From JAEZKC01 sp046538945 (lineage in GTDB: Bacteria > Fibrobacterota > Chitinivibrionia > Chitinivibrionales > Chitinispirillaceae), in assembly GCA_046538945.1 (NCBI GenBank), contig JBKHHW010000056.1, forward strand, positions 1 to 17,715: a DNA stretch of 17,715 bases. The letters are read 5' to 3'. Below the pieces are notes generated by a model. It was given only the letters and a program-made list of their open reading frames with translations. It searched no databases and had not been told where the DNA came from. Every line of letters starts with the position of its first letter. The first letter of the stretch is position 1. Position numbers and translations under genes: made by a program. Shown here piece by piece: positions 6,879-14,190 of this stretch.

Positions 6879-7772
6879 TCAATCTTCGCAACGAGAGAAA
6901 ACAAACGGATACACAAATTCCGCTACCTGTCCCGGTTCATCGATCTTGCTGAATACCCAGTATCTGATTTTCTCAACAAGAGTCTTCTCCAATTTTGGAT
7001 CCTTCATGGTGGATTGTATAACCTGGGCGAAAATCACCTTGCCGTACTCGTCAATGGCAAACTTGATTGCTATTTTCCCTTCCAGGTCAGGTTTTTCTTC
7101 CAGGCGTTTGTTGTATGCATATCTAAGAGCTGCAATGTTCTGCATCAATACTCTCATAATACTGGCTCTACTTCTGCCTCCGGTGCGCATTTCGCCTTTA
7201 AGGATCTGGGGCCCTGATATTTTGAGTTCACCTTTATATTTTGATTCGTCTGACTTCCCGGGTTTCATGTTGGAGCCGCTAATAGTTTGCCCGACAGGTT
7301 TCTCCCTTTGCAGAAGTTCATTCACCATATCGGGCATGTGCTCGACAATAAGCCCGATATCATGTTGTACCGTGCCAGACACCTGTCTGACTGTCATTGC
7401 TTTGGTGATATCTACAAGGCGCAAATTCACCGTGTACCGGCTGCCCATCTGTTCAACATCTCCGGCAACGATGTACTCAACTTCAAGTACGTCACCTATT
7501 TTGGCGATGCACTTGTCATCATTATAACTGGAGGGCGGTTCGTCTGCCCGGTGTTTCAGTATCTTGGTCACTTCGTCCCAAGCCAGAATGCGAAAGCCTG
7601 GTATCTTTCGCAACTCGGATGTAACGGCATTTGTCACCGCACCGCATTCGCCCGGCTTGAGCTGCTCGCTTTTCACATCGAACACCGCCACGGCTTTCTT
7701 TTCAGTCGCATGAGAAACCGAAATAAGTATGGCTGCATACAAAAGCACTGCACAATTTTTTCCTCTTTTCAT
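6879..7772 (-). CDS. CsgG/LpoB-like N-terminal domain fused to AgmX/PglI (TonB-like) C-terminal domain, exported
   Basis: 297 residues. Start ATG 7772 has GGAGG six bases upstream. Residues 1-~22 are a signal peptide (CAVLLYAAILISVSHA). Residues ~24-160 resemble the nucleotide-binding-like fold of CsgG/LpoB/TolB-N proteins: KKAVAVFDV at the start, a LRKIPGFRIL element, and EYIVAGDVEQMGSRYTVNLRLVDI. A low-complexity linker (~160-197) follows. Residues ~199-294 form an AgmX/PglI C-terminal domain, recognised by GGRSRASIMRVL, the LRYAYNKRLEEKPDLEGK helix, FAIDEYGKVIFAQV and a final FVYPFVFS. AgmX/PglI domains are TonB-C-like folds found in gliding and envelope proteins of myxobacteria and relatives. 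The protein should sit in the periplasm and may connect an inner-membrane energiser to an outer-membrane partner. No ExbB/ExbD genes are nearby. Single-gene transcription unit. Confidence 0.75.
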   Translation of the reverse strand: MKRGKNCAVLLYAAILISVSHATEKKAVAVFDVKSEQLKPGECGAVTNAVTSELRKIPGFRILAWDEVTKILKHRADEPPSSYNDDKCIAKIGDVLEVEYIVAGDVEQMGSRYTVNLRLVDITKAMTVRQVSGTVQHDIGLIVEHMPDMVNELLQREKPVGQTISGSNMKPGKSDESKYKGELKISGPQILKGEMRTGGRSRASIMRVLMQNIAALRYAYNKRLEEKPDLEGKIAIKFAIDEYGKVIFAQVIQSTMKDPKLEKTLVEKIRYWVFSKIDEPGQVAEFVYPFVFSRCED

Positions 7773-7810
7773 TATAGTCCTCCATTCTGCCGTGTATCAG
7801 AATATCGAGA

Positions 7811-7828
7811 ATATTGCCTCTGCAATAT
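7811..7828. promoter_or_regulatory. Inverted repeat ATATTGC-CTCT-GCAATAT upstream of the AgmX/PglI gene
   Basis: Perfect 7-bp arms with a 4-base spacer lie 39 bases upstream of the minus-strand ATG at 7772, where a promoter is expected. On the minus strand the right-hand half contains TTGCAG, a possible -35 (spacing to TATTCT is only 15, which is poor). Likely an operator or a leader hairpin; the role is inference. Confidence 0.3.
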
Positions 7829-8063
7829 CTTTTGCGATCTCTTTTGGGGATTTACCGAGAATCATTGAAATACGCAAAAGGTCCAAAGAAAAGGAATAAT
7901 ACCAGACATATTTGAGTAACAGTTTTAATCATCTCTGTTCTGAAAGGAAAAAATGCCAAGTTTACCCCGTTTGTTGCTTGCGAAAGCTGAAAAGGAGTCA
8001 TGTTCCACTTAAGGCCCTTGAGATAATATAGTAAAATGGGAAATGAAATTTATTCTGAAGGCA

Positions 8064-8085
8064 GAAAAAGAAAACCATCGTGGTT
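8064..8085 (-). terminator. Putative rho-independent terminator of the patatin/sensor/lipoprotein operon
   Basis: On the minus strand AACCA-CGA-TGGTT is followed directly by TTCTTTTTCT, 63 bases past the stop of the lipoprotein gene. The stem is short (5 bp). The location at the end of a three-gene unit supports the call. Confidence 0.35.
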
Positions 8086-8099
8086 AACGGAAGGATTCT

Positions 8100-8147
8100 C
8101 TCGGGCGGGGCTTAACTGAAAGCTGAGAACGAAAAACAGATCAACGC
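8100..8147. repeat. Short remnant of the intergenic repeat family (block C)
   Basis: AACTGAAAGCTG...AAAAACAGATCAACG (about 8115-8137) matches AACTGAAAACTG...AAAAACGGATAACGGCCAACG in block A with few changes. The remainder of the 375-base gap 7773-8147 shows the inverted repeat at 7811, the hairpin at 8064 and no convincing gene. Confidence 0.35.
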
Positions 8148-8744
8148 TTACCTTCCGCTTTTCTGGCACTTGCGCTCAAGTTCGATTAATATCTGTTTCA
8201 GTTCCACATTTTCATCGAACAGGGAATCACGTTCCAGCTGAAGCGTATTGAGCGTTTTTGTCAGGCTGTCGATTTTCACTTTGTTGTCCGCAGCTAACTG
8301 CTCATTTTTTTGCTTGAGATATTTTATGGTTCTCGTCTGGCTTTTCAGGTCTTTTCTGGTTTTTTTCAGCAGATTAAGAATCTTGATCCACGATATAGCC
8401 TCACCTGCCCGGGGAGCATCGGGAAACAGTGTCGCAAAATAGCGCAGTTCCAGAAGTGCGGAGTCCAGATTAACATTATCGTTATCGTAGTACAGATAAA
8501 GAACCGCCAGTTTGTACTGAGCATCACTGATGAGCTTCGTATCAGACAGTGTGTCTCTTGCAGAGGAGTAGGCTTCTTTAGCCTTGTTGTAATCACCAGC
8601 TTCGAAAAGTGAATCCGCCGTGTGAAGAGGATCATCGGAGTCATTGGGGATGGGGGACAGCTTTCTGCCGCTTGAGCATGACAGGGAAAGTGTAAGTGCC
8701 AGGGCTGCACTGATAATGGAAATAGTCCACCTGCGTGAAATCAT
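8148..8744 (-). CDS. Outer-membrane-type lipoprotein with TPR-like repeats and C-terminal coiled coil
   Basis: 198 residues. The N-terminus has a lipoprotein signal peptide with lipobox LSLSC, giving a lipidated Cys23; the following residues are Ser-Ser-Gly, with no Asp retention signal. Residues ~38-115 look like tetratricopeptide helices (ADSLFEAGDYNKAKEAY, then a second pair around AQYKLAVLYLYY), similar to YfiO/BamD- or CpoB-like repeats but not close to either. Residues ~124-192 are a charged heptad coiled coil (LKSQTRTIKYLKQKNEQL ... RDSLFDENVELKQILIELE). The start codon overlaps the stop of the upstream sensor gene as ATGA (8741-8744), implying translational coupling. The lipoprotein and the sensor may therefore work together across the periplasm. 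No specific function is recognised. The last gene of a minus-strand operon beginning at 12396. Confidence 0.7.
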   Translation of the reverse strand: MISRRWTISIISAALALTLSLSCSSGRKLSPIPNDSDDPLHTADSLFEAGDYNKAKEAYSSARDTLSDTKLISDAQYKLAVLYLYYDNDNVNLDSALLELRYFATLFPDAPRAGEAISWIKILNLLKKTRKDLKSQTRTIKYLKQKNEQLAADNKVKIDSLTKTLNTLQLERDSLFDENVELKQILIELERKCQKSGR

Positions 8745-9862
8745 GAGGACTTGTCCAGGTTAATCATTTGCTCTCCGCTTGATGTGTAGTCCTCGACCAC
8801 CGGATTTTTTATTTCTCTGAGCTTCTTGGTGACTTGGCCGATCCGCTCCGTCTCCTCCAGTATCGCCCTGATCCGCTCTCTAATCTCACTGGGGTAGCCT
8901 TCCATGGTCAGTTCGAGAAACTGGGCGTTCCCGGAAATGATCATCAGCGGGTTGTTGATCTCGTGATTCACCGAGGCCACGATTTCACCGATGGCCGCCA
9001 GTCGCCGTTTCTGTATGAGTTCTTCCTGGGCATTTTTGAGATCAAGGGACATGCTTTGGAACGCGAAAGCAAGATCGCCGATTTCATCATTGGGGTAACC
9101 TGAGACATCCATGTTGAAATTGCCCTTTGCAATGATCGCCGCCGCCTCCTTGAGTCTTCTCAGGGAATTGGTGATCGCCTTGGAGAAGAATAGACCAAAC
9201 AGGATGGAAAAGAGGGTCATGCCTCCAAATATGATGATGGTGATCCTGCGTACATTGGCTACCCTTGTTTCTATCTCTTCGAAATGGGAATGCGCCAGGT
9301 ATTCGACAGCATCCATGGTGGATTCAATTTTCCTAAGCAGCATTTCGTCTGTCTCTTCCATGGCATTTCGCAGATCCACTGTCCGCTCTTTTGCATCAGG
9401 GTCGGAGGAAACGTACACAAGCGTATCGAATATATTGTTATAGGTGATATTGCACGTACTGATGCTCTGGATATGCTCGTTGAGATCGGGTTTGGGGTAG
9501 GAGCCGTGACCGTATTTGTCTGAGGGGTCGAGGGAGTCGGCGGCCTGGAGCAGAATCAGAATAGAATCCAGATCGGAGACGATGTCCTTGTTAACGCTGT
9601 AGAAGTTTTCGGCAGATTCGATTTTTCCCACGCGGGCGAAGCTGTAGGCGCTGACATCCTGGGAGTTGTGCAGGGTCTTGATACGAATGAGCGAATTTTT
9701 GATTTCATTCTGTATGCGCAGGATTTTGGCAATATTCTTGAGGTCCTGAGTCTTGTCCACGATCACGAACAGAAAGACATTCAGGAATATGATTACCAGA
9801 AATCCTATGAACAACTTGGGCGCTATATTAACACGCATCGGTTTTTGACTTTCTCTTTTCAT
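8741..9862 (-). CDS. Membrane sensor with HAMP and HisKA (DHp) domain but no ATPase domain
   Basis: 373 residues: a short cytoplasmic N-terminus, TM1 ~15-36, a mainly helical periplasmic sensor of ~170 residues (37-205), TM2 ~206-228, HAMP ~226-278 (ending near NDEIGDLAFAFQSM), then a dimerisation/phosphoacceptor DHp domain ~285-352. The H-box is textbook, with His300 in ASVNHEINNPL. The protein stops 21 residues after the second DHp helix, with tail VEDYTSSGEQMINLDKSS, so the whole HATPase_c domain (N, G1, F, G2 boxes) is missing. The DHp seems intact and the downstream lipoprotein start overlaps the stop (ATGA), so this looks like a natural end rather than a recent frameshift. Phosphorylation would need a kinase acting in trans, or the DHp may serve only as a signalling coiled coil. 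It begins 62 bases after the patatin gene. ATG 9862 has a modest ribosome binding site (GTGAG). Confidence 0.85.
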   Translation of the reverse strand: MKRESQKPMRVNIAPKLFIGFLVIIFLNVFLFVIVDKTQDLKNIAKILRIQNEIKNSLIRIKTLHNSQDVSAYSFARVGKIESAENFYSVNKDIVSDLDSILILLQAADSLDPSDKYGHGSYPKPDLNEHIQSISTCNITYNNIFDTLVYVSSDPDAKERTVDLRNAMEETDEMLLRKIESTMDAVEYLAHSHFEEIETRVANVRRITIIIFGGMTLFSILFGLFFSKAITNSLRRLKEAAAIIAKGNFNMDVSGYPNDEIGDLAFAFQSMSLDLKNAQEELIQKRRLAAIGEIVASVNHEINNPLMIISGNAQFLELTMEGYPSEIRERIRAILEETERIGQVTKKLREIKNPVVEDYTSSGEQMINLDKSS

Positions 9863-9924
9863 TATTGTAACTCACTTTTCAGTGCTGCGCAACTGTTTAA
9901 GTTCCTCCTATGGCCGGTTAGGTT

Positions 9925-12396
9925 TCAAAAATCGTGACCGGCGGAAAAGTAGAGCTGGCTTTCGGATTCTATTCCCGCGGAATTGAGGTCCCGCAGCAGC
10001 TTGCCGAATCCCAGCCGTATCGGCCCGGCAATGGACTGGTAGGCGATTCCTACCCCTATGCCCATCAGACTGTTGTTTAAAAGGTCTGATGTCAGTTTGT
10101 CGGTCCGGAACTCCTTGTGATTCCAGACTCGTCCCCAGTCAAAATCTGCTGAAAAGTAGAGATTCTTGTCTAGATGAAATCTGTAATCCAGATGGATTTG
10201 GGCCAGAATATCCCCCGAAAAGGCCCTGGGCCGTAGACCCATGAATGGAATATAATTGTATACACCCAGATCACGGTATCCTTGCTGCGGGATTGCTCCT
10301 CCCAGGTACACCCTCTCCACATCCGGAAGAGCCTGGTTGGACCATGCCCAGAGCAGTTGAGGGTGAAGGGTATGATTGCCGAGCAGAGTAACGTAACGGC
10401 TTGAACTGCCCTCCAGTTTGAAGAAGTTCTCGGTTCCCCCGAAGAAATCGTTGGCAAAACCGGCAGTGAACTCATGATTCCAGCCCCGTGTGGGGAAAGG
10501 GGTCTTGTCCATGGTGTCCATGATGAACCGAAGAAGAAAGTAGGGAACAGATTTTCGGAACTTGAGCCCCATCCTGTCATCAAAGGCGCTTCTGTTTGTC
10601 TGCTGCACACTGAACCGCTCAAGTCGCAAACCTCCCTCCAGAGAAGCAACTTTGGCGATCTGAGTTCCCATCATCATCAGAACCCCGATTTTCCTCAGGA
10701 GAGCTTCCTGGACAACAAGTGAATCGGGCAGGGAGGGGCGGGGGATGATTTCGCGGTTGTAGATCTTTTCCTTGGAAAGAAACGCCTGCACATGCACGTT
10801 GTTTGCCAGGTTGGAGGAGAAGAGGTGGTTTGCCTTGAGATCATAGGCATATTTTTCTCTTCTGGAACCGTACTGAAGGTGGAGTGCGGAGGTTATCCCC
10901 AGGCCAAACAGGTTTTCGTACGCGGGCTGAACGAATCCTTCCATGAGGTGGAACTCATCGTATCGCAGTCCCGTTCTGAGGCGCCAGAATTTTTTCTCCT
11001 TTACCTGTACCGATACTCTGCTGCTGTCGATGTCTAAGTTCACATTTTCAAAAAGCTCGGTTGAGTAGAGAGAGGAGATGCTCTTTTCAATGAGGTCGCT
11101 TTTCAGCGTGTCGCCCAGTTTGAGATTTCCGGCGGTCATCAATATGTGACTCGAGGTGCGGTAGGCACCCGCGGGTTTTACCTCTGTTATGAGCCCGGGG
11201 TCGATACTGATCTGCAGAAGGGAGTCGGTTTGGATGACGGATCTGATCCGGGCAAATTCAAGACCTCTGCTTTTGAGCAGTTGTTCCAGCTGAGGACTGA
11301 AATCATGCAGTTCGGGGCAGTTTTGGCCGATCATGGCGGTATTCACAGTGACTGGAACGGTGTCCAGCACTGAGCCGTCCGCATAGGTGATCCGTGCCTT
11401 GACTTTGTCCATTGGTGGATTCATGGTCGGATCAGTTCTGTCGCTCAGGAGGGCCTTCATCAGGTGCATGGAATTCTTGGTAGCTTTGTACCCTTTTATG
11501 TAAAGAGAATCGATTTCGTCGAATTCGGCGTTGTTTATTCCTTTGAGATCAGGCTTTATGATCAGATCCGCACTGTTCATTTCACTTTTCTTGTTGCGCA
11601 CGATTCCTATTGCGACAATCTGGTCAACCAGTTTCACAGGATGCTCAAGATCGGATTTTTCCCACAGCGGCGAGGTGACATCCACCGCCACGGTTACTCT
11701 GGGATTTTCATCGAGCGCAGCCTGTATGGGAATATTGGACGACAGCCCCCCGTCCACCAGAAGCATCCCGTCGACTTCCACCGGGGAAAATGCAAGCGGA
11801 ACGCTGCACGATGCGCGCATGGCGGTGGTGAGATTGCCTTTGGAGAAGACCGTTTTGTTTCCGGTTAGAAGATCCGTTGCCACGATGCGCAGGGAAACAG
11901 GAAGTTTGTCGAAATCGTTTCGTGCGTGGTACTGGGCCGAAAGCAGTTTTGGCGCGAGGAGGTCGTAGAATGCCTGACCGTGTGATATTGAACTGGGAAG
12001 AATCGCTTTGAAATTCTCATTGAACCGGATTTCGAAGTGGTAGTTTGAAGGCTCCGCTTTCTGATTGACGAAAAGCTTGTTTCTTGTCGATGTATTCTTA
12101 AACACTCTTTCCCAGTCGACCGAACGGGTGATCTGGAGAATTTCCATTGGAGAATAACCGGCGGCGTAGAGGCCGCCCACTATGGAACCCATGCTGGTGG
12201 AGACGATGAGGTCGGGGCGCAGCCCTTCCTCCTCCAGAGCCTGGAGCACGCCTATCTGCGCAAGTCCCCTTGACCCTCCTCCGCTCAGAACAAGGGCAAA
12301 ATCGAAGCGGCTTTCCTTTTTCTCCTGTGAGGACAGTACCGCTGAAACCAGGCAGAGAACAAGTGCGAAGATTTCGACAAATGTATGTGGTTTCAT
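9925..12396 (-). CDS. Type Vd secretion patatin-like phospholipase (PlpD-like: patatin - POTRA - outer-membrane barrel)
   Basis: 823 residues from ATG 12396, which gives a good signal peptide (MKPHTFVEIFALVLCLVSAVLSS) and GGA nine bases upstream; an in-frame ATG at 12441 would add 15 residues and spoil it. Residues ~29-315 are a patatin domain: oxyanion loop GGGSRG (39-44), nucleophile Ser68 in STSMGS, and catalytic Asp215 in LVDGGLSS. The first Gly of the usual GxSxG is Ser here. Residues ~398-468 look like a POTRA domain (GAYRTSSHILMTAGNLKLGDTL ... LFENVNLDID). Residues ~470-823 are amphipathic strands of an Omp85-type 16-strand barrel ending in Phe (YFSAGHDF). This is the architecture of Pseudomonas PlpD, where the lipase is displayed or released through its own barrel. 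First gene of a minus-strand operon with the sensor and lipoprotein genes; divergent from the barrel gene at 12526. Confidence 0.88.
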   Translation of the reverse strand: MKPHTFVEIFALVLCLVSAVLSSQEKKESRFDFALVLSGGGSRGLAQIGVLQALEEEGLRPDLIVSTSMGSIVGGLYAAGYSPMEILQITRSVDWERVFKNTSTRNKLFVNQKAEPSNYHFEIRFNENFKAILPSSISHGQAFYDLLAPKLLSAQYHARNDFDKLPVSLRIVATDLLTGNKTVFSKGNLTTAMRASCSVPLAFSPVEVDGMLLVDGGLSSNIPIQAALDENPRVTVAVDVTSPLWEKSDLEHPVKLVDQIVAIGIVRNKKSEMNSADLIIKPDLKGINNAEFDEIDSLYIKGYKATKNSMHLMKALLSDRTDPTMNPPMDKVKARITYADGSVLDTVPVTVNTAMIGQNCPELHDFSPQLEQLLKSRGLEFARIRSVIQTDSLLQISIDPGLITEVKPAGAYRTSSHILMTAGNLKLGDTLKSDLIEKSISSLYSTELFENVNLDIDSSRVSVQVKEKKFWRLRTGLRYDEFHLMEGFVQPAYENLFGLGITSALHLQYGSRREKYAYDLKANHLFSSNLANNVHVQAFLSKEKIYNREIIPRPSLPDSLVVQEALLRKIGVLMMMGTQIAKVASLEGGLRLERFSVQQTNRSAFDDRMGLKFRKSVPYFLLRFIMDTMDKTPFPTRGWNHEFTAGFANDFFGGTENFFKLEGSSSRYVTLLGNHTLHPQLLWAWSNQALPDVERVYLGGAIPQQGYRDLGVYNYIPFMGLRPRAFSGDILAQIHLDYRFHLDKNLYFSADFDWGRVWNHKEFRTDKLTSDLLNNSLMGIGVGIAYQSIAGPIRLGFGKLLRDLNSAGIESESQLYFSAGHDF

Positions 12397-12525
12397 GTTA
12401 AATATTCCATCGTTTTTTTCTCTAGCTGTGATTGTTTCCATGGATTATCTTCAGCTGTATCCATCCGCTGTTGGCAGTATCGATATTTTCCTTTCCAGCA
12501 ATTCCAGAGAGATAAGGTAATATAT

Positions 12526-14190
12526 ATGTTTCTGATTTCCGGAACACGTATTACTGGTCCATTTTTGTATTTCAACGGGTTTTCTGGCTCAGTGGACCTG
12601 TTTAGTAAATGTCTGGTTTTGCTGTTTGTCTGTTCAGCTGTTCAATCTCAACCTGTGGAACTTCCACCCGAAGTTGACCGCCTTTCGGATCTGATCCTCG
12701 GGGGTGATATCGATTCTGCACAGTACGAGGGACTTCTTGATCTTTACGCACTTCCGCTTTCTGTTCCCCAAGGCGAATTGGGTCAGCTTCTTCACCACTT
12801 TCCCACACTTGCAGGAGAATTTCCTGATCGGGATGAACTTGGCAGCTACTCACCCTGGGGGAGCAGAGATGTTCAGAGGCTTTTTGATGATTATCCGGTC
12901 CTGGAAGCTTTCAGGCCTGTTCTGCGTTTCAATATTCGGTCTGGTTATGAGCGGGGGGAAGTTGTAGTGACTCTGAACAGGTCCAGGTGGGATAAGATTT
13001 CGGGACAGCGGTTTAAATTCAGGCACTCGTTATCTCCTTTGGGTTATGAGGGGACGGTGCAGATCGACGAATCTGTTGCCAGATGGCAGGAGCGCAGAAT
13101 ACGTGTAGATCTATCTTTTGTCGAGGGGACTGTGGGCAGTTTCAGCAGCCCCTTTCCGGGTAAACTGTTTTTCGGGAAGTTCGGTGAATCGGAAAACGCC
13201 GATGCGTCTGTTGTCTCAAACTGGTTATATGCTTCCAGAAGAGGGTGGAATGGGGCCTGGGCAGAGATATTTCACCCTGAAGTACCCAAGAAGATCAGAG
13301 GAATGTTGTTTTATCATACCCGTCCTTCAGAGATCGGGTGGGGTGCCGGTGCACAGTTATTATCGAATAAGCGGTTGAAAGTCTTTGGCGGATTTTCAAA
13401 ATTTGATCTGTTTGATACGACTGTTTCCGTTGAGATGGTACATTTCTATAGTGAAGTGGCCTATGAGGGTTTAAAAGCTGTGTTTGAGACAGGTTCACCA
13501 GTTGTGAAAGAGTTCAGGGCCTTGCCGTTGAGTTTCCGTGTGAGGTACAGGCAGAAGTTATCTTCTGTAGAGTACGGGTTATTGTATTTTCCACAGAATT
13601 TGAACCTGCCGATGAGTTCTCTGCGGGGTCAAATTTTGAGAACATCTGAAATATCGGATGATCTTGGCGCCGCCGTGAGACATTCGTTCAGATTCACAGT
13701 GCCGTTCGGGAGGGCGGTGAAGTTCGTGCCGGATGTGGAACTTTCGGGGGATGATGTGGTGGTGCGCAGAATCGTTGCTTCCGCTGGACTGCACGGGGGT
13801 TGGACTGTTCTGGACTGGAGACTGAGACAAGCTTTCGATTCGCACTGTACCGAACCCGATTCTGTGTTGCACTCCACGACTGTTTCATTTTTTTATAAAC
13901 CTGCTTTCCCAATCAATTTGAAGTTGAATGGTAATCTTTACTACGGGTTGAGCAGAAAGCGCAGGGATCTTTTTGTAGTTGATTTGTGCTACAACGGGTT
14001 GCCGAATCTGGAAATCGGGGCCTACCTGAGAGGCGTGTCATACCCGGACAGGTTTGACCTGACGCTGGGGTTGGAGAAAAACCTTATGTTCTTCAAAAAG
14101 ACCTGGACAACAATAACCTTGGAAAAACCTCTTCTTGAGCAAGGGTGGGACAATGTTCAATTTCGGGGAGCATCAGGCTTTCTGTTTTAG
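12526..14190 (+). CDS. Predicted outer-membrane beta-barrel protein of unknown function (possible degenerate HHH-like N-terminus)
   Basis: 554 residues from ATG 12526, which has AAGG eight bases upstream; the open frame extends back to 12385 but that part overlaps the divergent patatin start and looks non-coding. A hydrophobic segment CLVLLFVCSAVQSQP (about residues 27-41) is the likely signal peptide, preceded by an unusually long n-region; a shorter product from GTG 12592 is possible. Residues ~45-120 are helical (LSDLILGGDIDSAQYEGLLDLYALPLSVPQGELGQLL); their spacing recalls the helix-hairpin-helix N-terminus of some Bacteroidota barrel proteins, but the resemblance is weak. From ~130 on, alternating polar/aromatic strands continue to a terminal Phe (ASGFLF), as in outer-membrane barrels. 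The 3' end overlaps the start of the ComEC-like lipoprotein gene by 38 bases, so the two are almost certainly co-expressed. Confidence 0.68.
   Translation: MFLISGTRITGPFLYFNGFSGSVDLFSKCLVLLFVCSAVQSQPVELPPEVDRLSDLILGGDIDSAQYEGLLDLYALPLSVPQGELGQLLHHFPTLAGEFPDRDELGSYSPWGSRDVQRLFDDYPVLEAFRPVLRFNIRSGYERGEVVVTLNRSRWDKISGQRFKFRHSLSPLGYEGTVQIDESVARWQERRIRVDLSFVEGTVGSFSSPFPGKLFFGKFGESENADASVVSNWLYASRRGWNGAWAEIFHPEVPKKIRGMLFYHTRPSEIGWGAGAQLLSNKRLKVFGGFSKFDLFDTTVSVEMVHFYSEVAYEGLKAVFETGSPVVKEFRALPLSFRVRYRQKLSSVEYGLLYFPQNLNLPMSSLRGQILRTSEISDDLGAAVRHSFRFTVPFGRAVKFVPDVELSGDDVVVRRIVASAGLHGGWTVLDWRLRQAFDSHCTEPDSVLHSTTVSFFYKPAFPINLKLNGNLYYGLSRKRRDLFVVDLCYNGLPNLEIGAYLRGVSYPDRFDLTLGLEKNLMFFKKTWTTITLEKPLLEQGWDNVQFRGASGFLF

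Noticed and set aside
6946..7868. Two 193-codon plus-strand frames over the AgmX/PglI gene
   Set aside because: Antisense shadows of a gene with clear domains and a GGAGG start; Cys/Ser/Leu-rich composition is typical of antisense translation.
9875..9915. AGGAGG followed by TTG-CGC-AGC-ACT-GAA-AAG-TGA as a possible leader peptide before the sensor gene
   Set aside because: The spacing to TTG is 11 bases and the peptide is only six codons; more likely chance in the 62-base gap, although the AGGAGG is striking.
11464..11968. Plus-strand frames of ~134-145 codons within the patatin gene
   Set aside because: Antisense to the catalytic patatin domain; no motif and no start signal.
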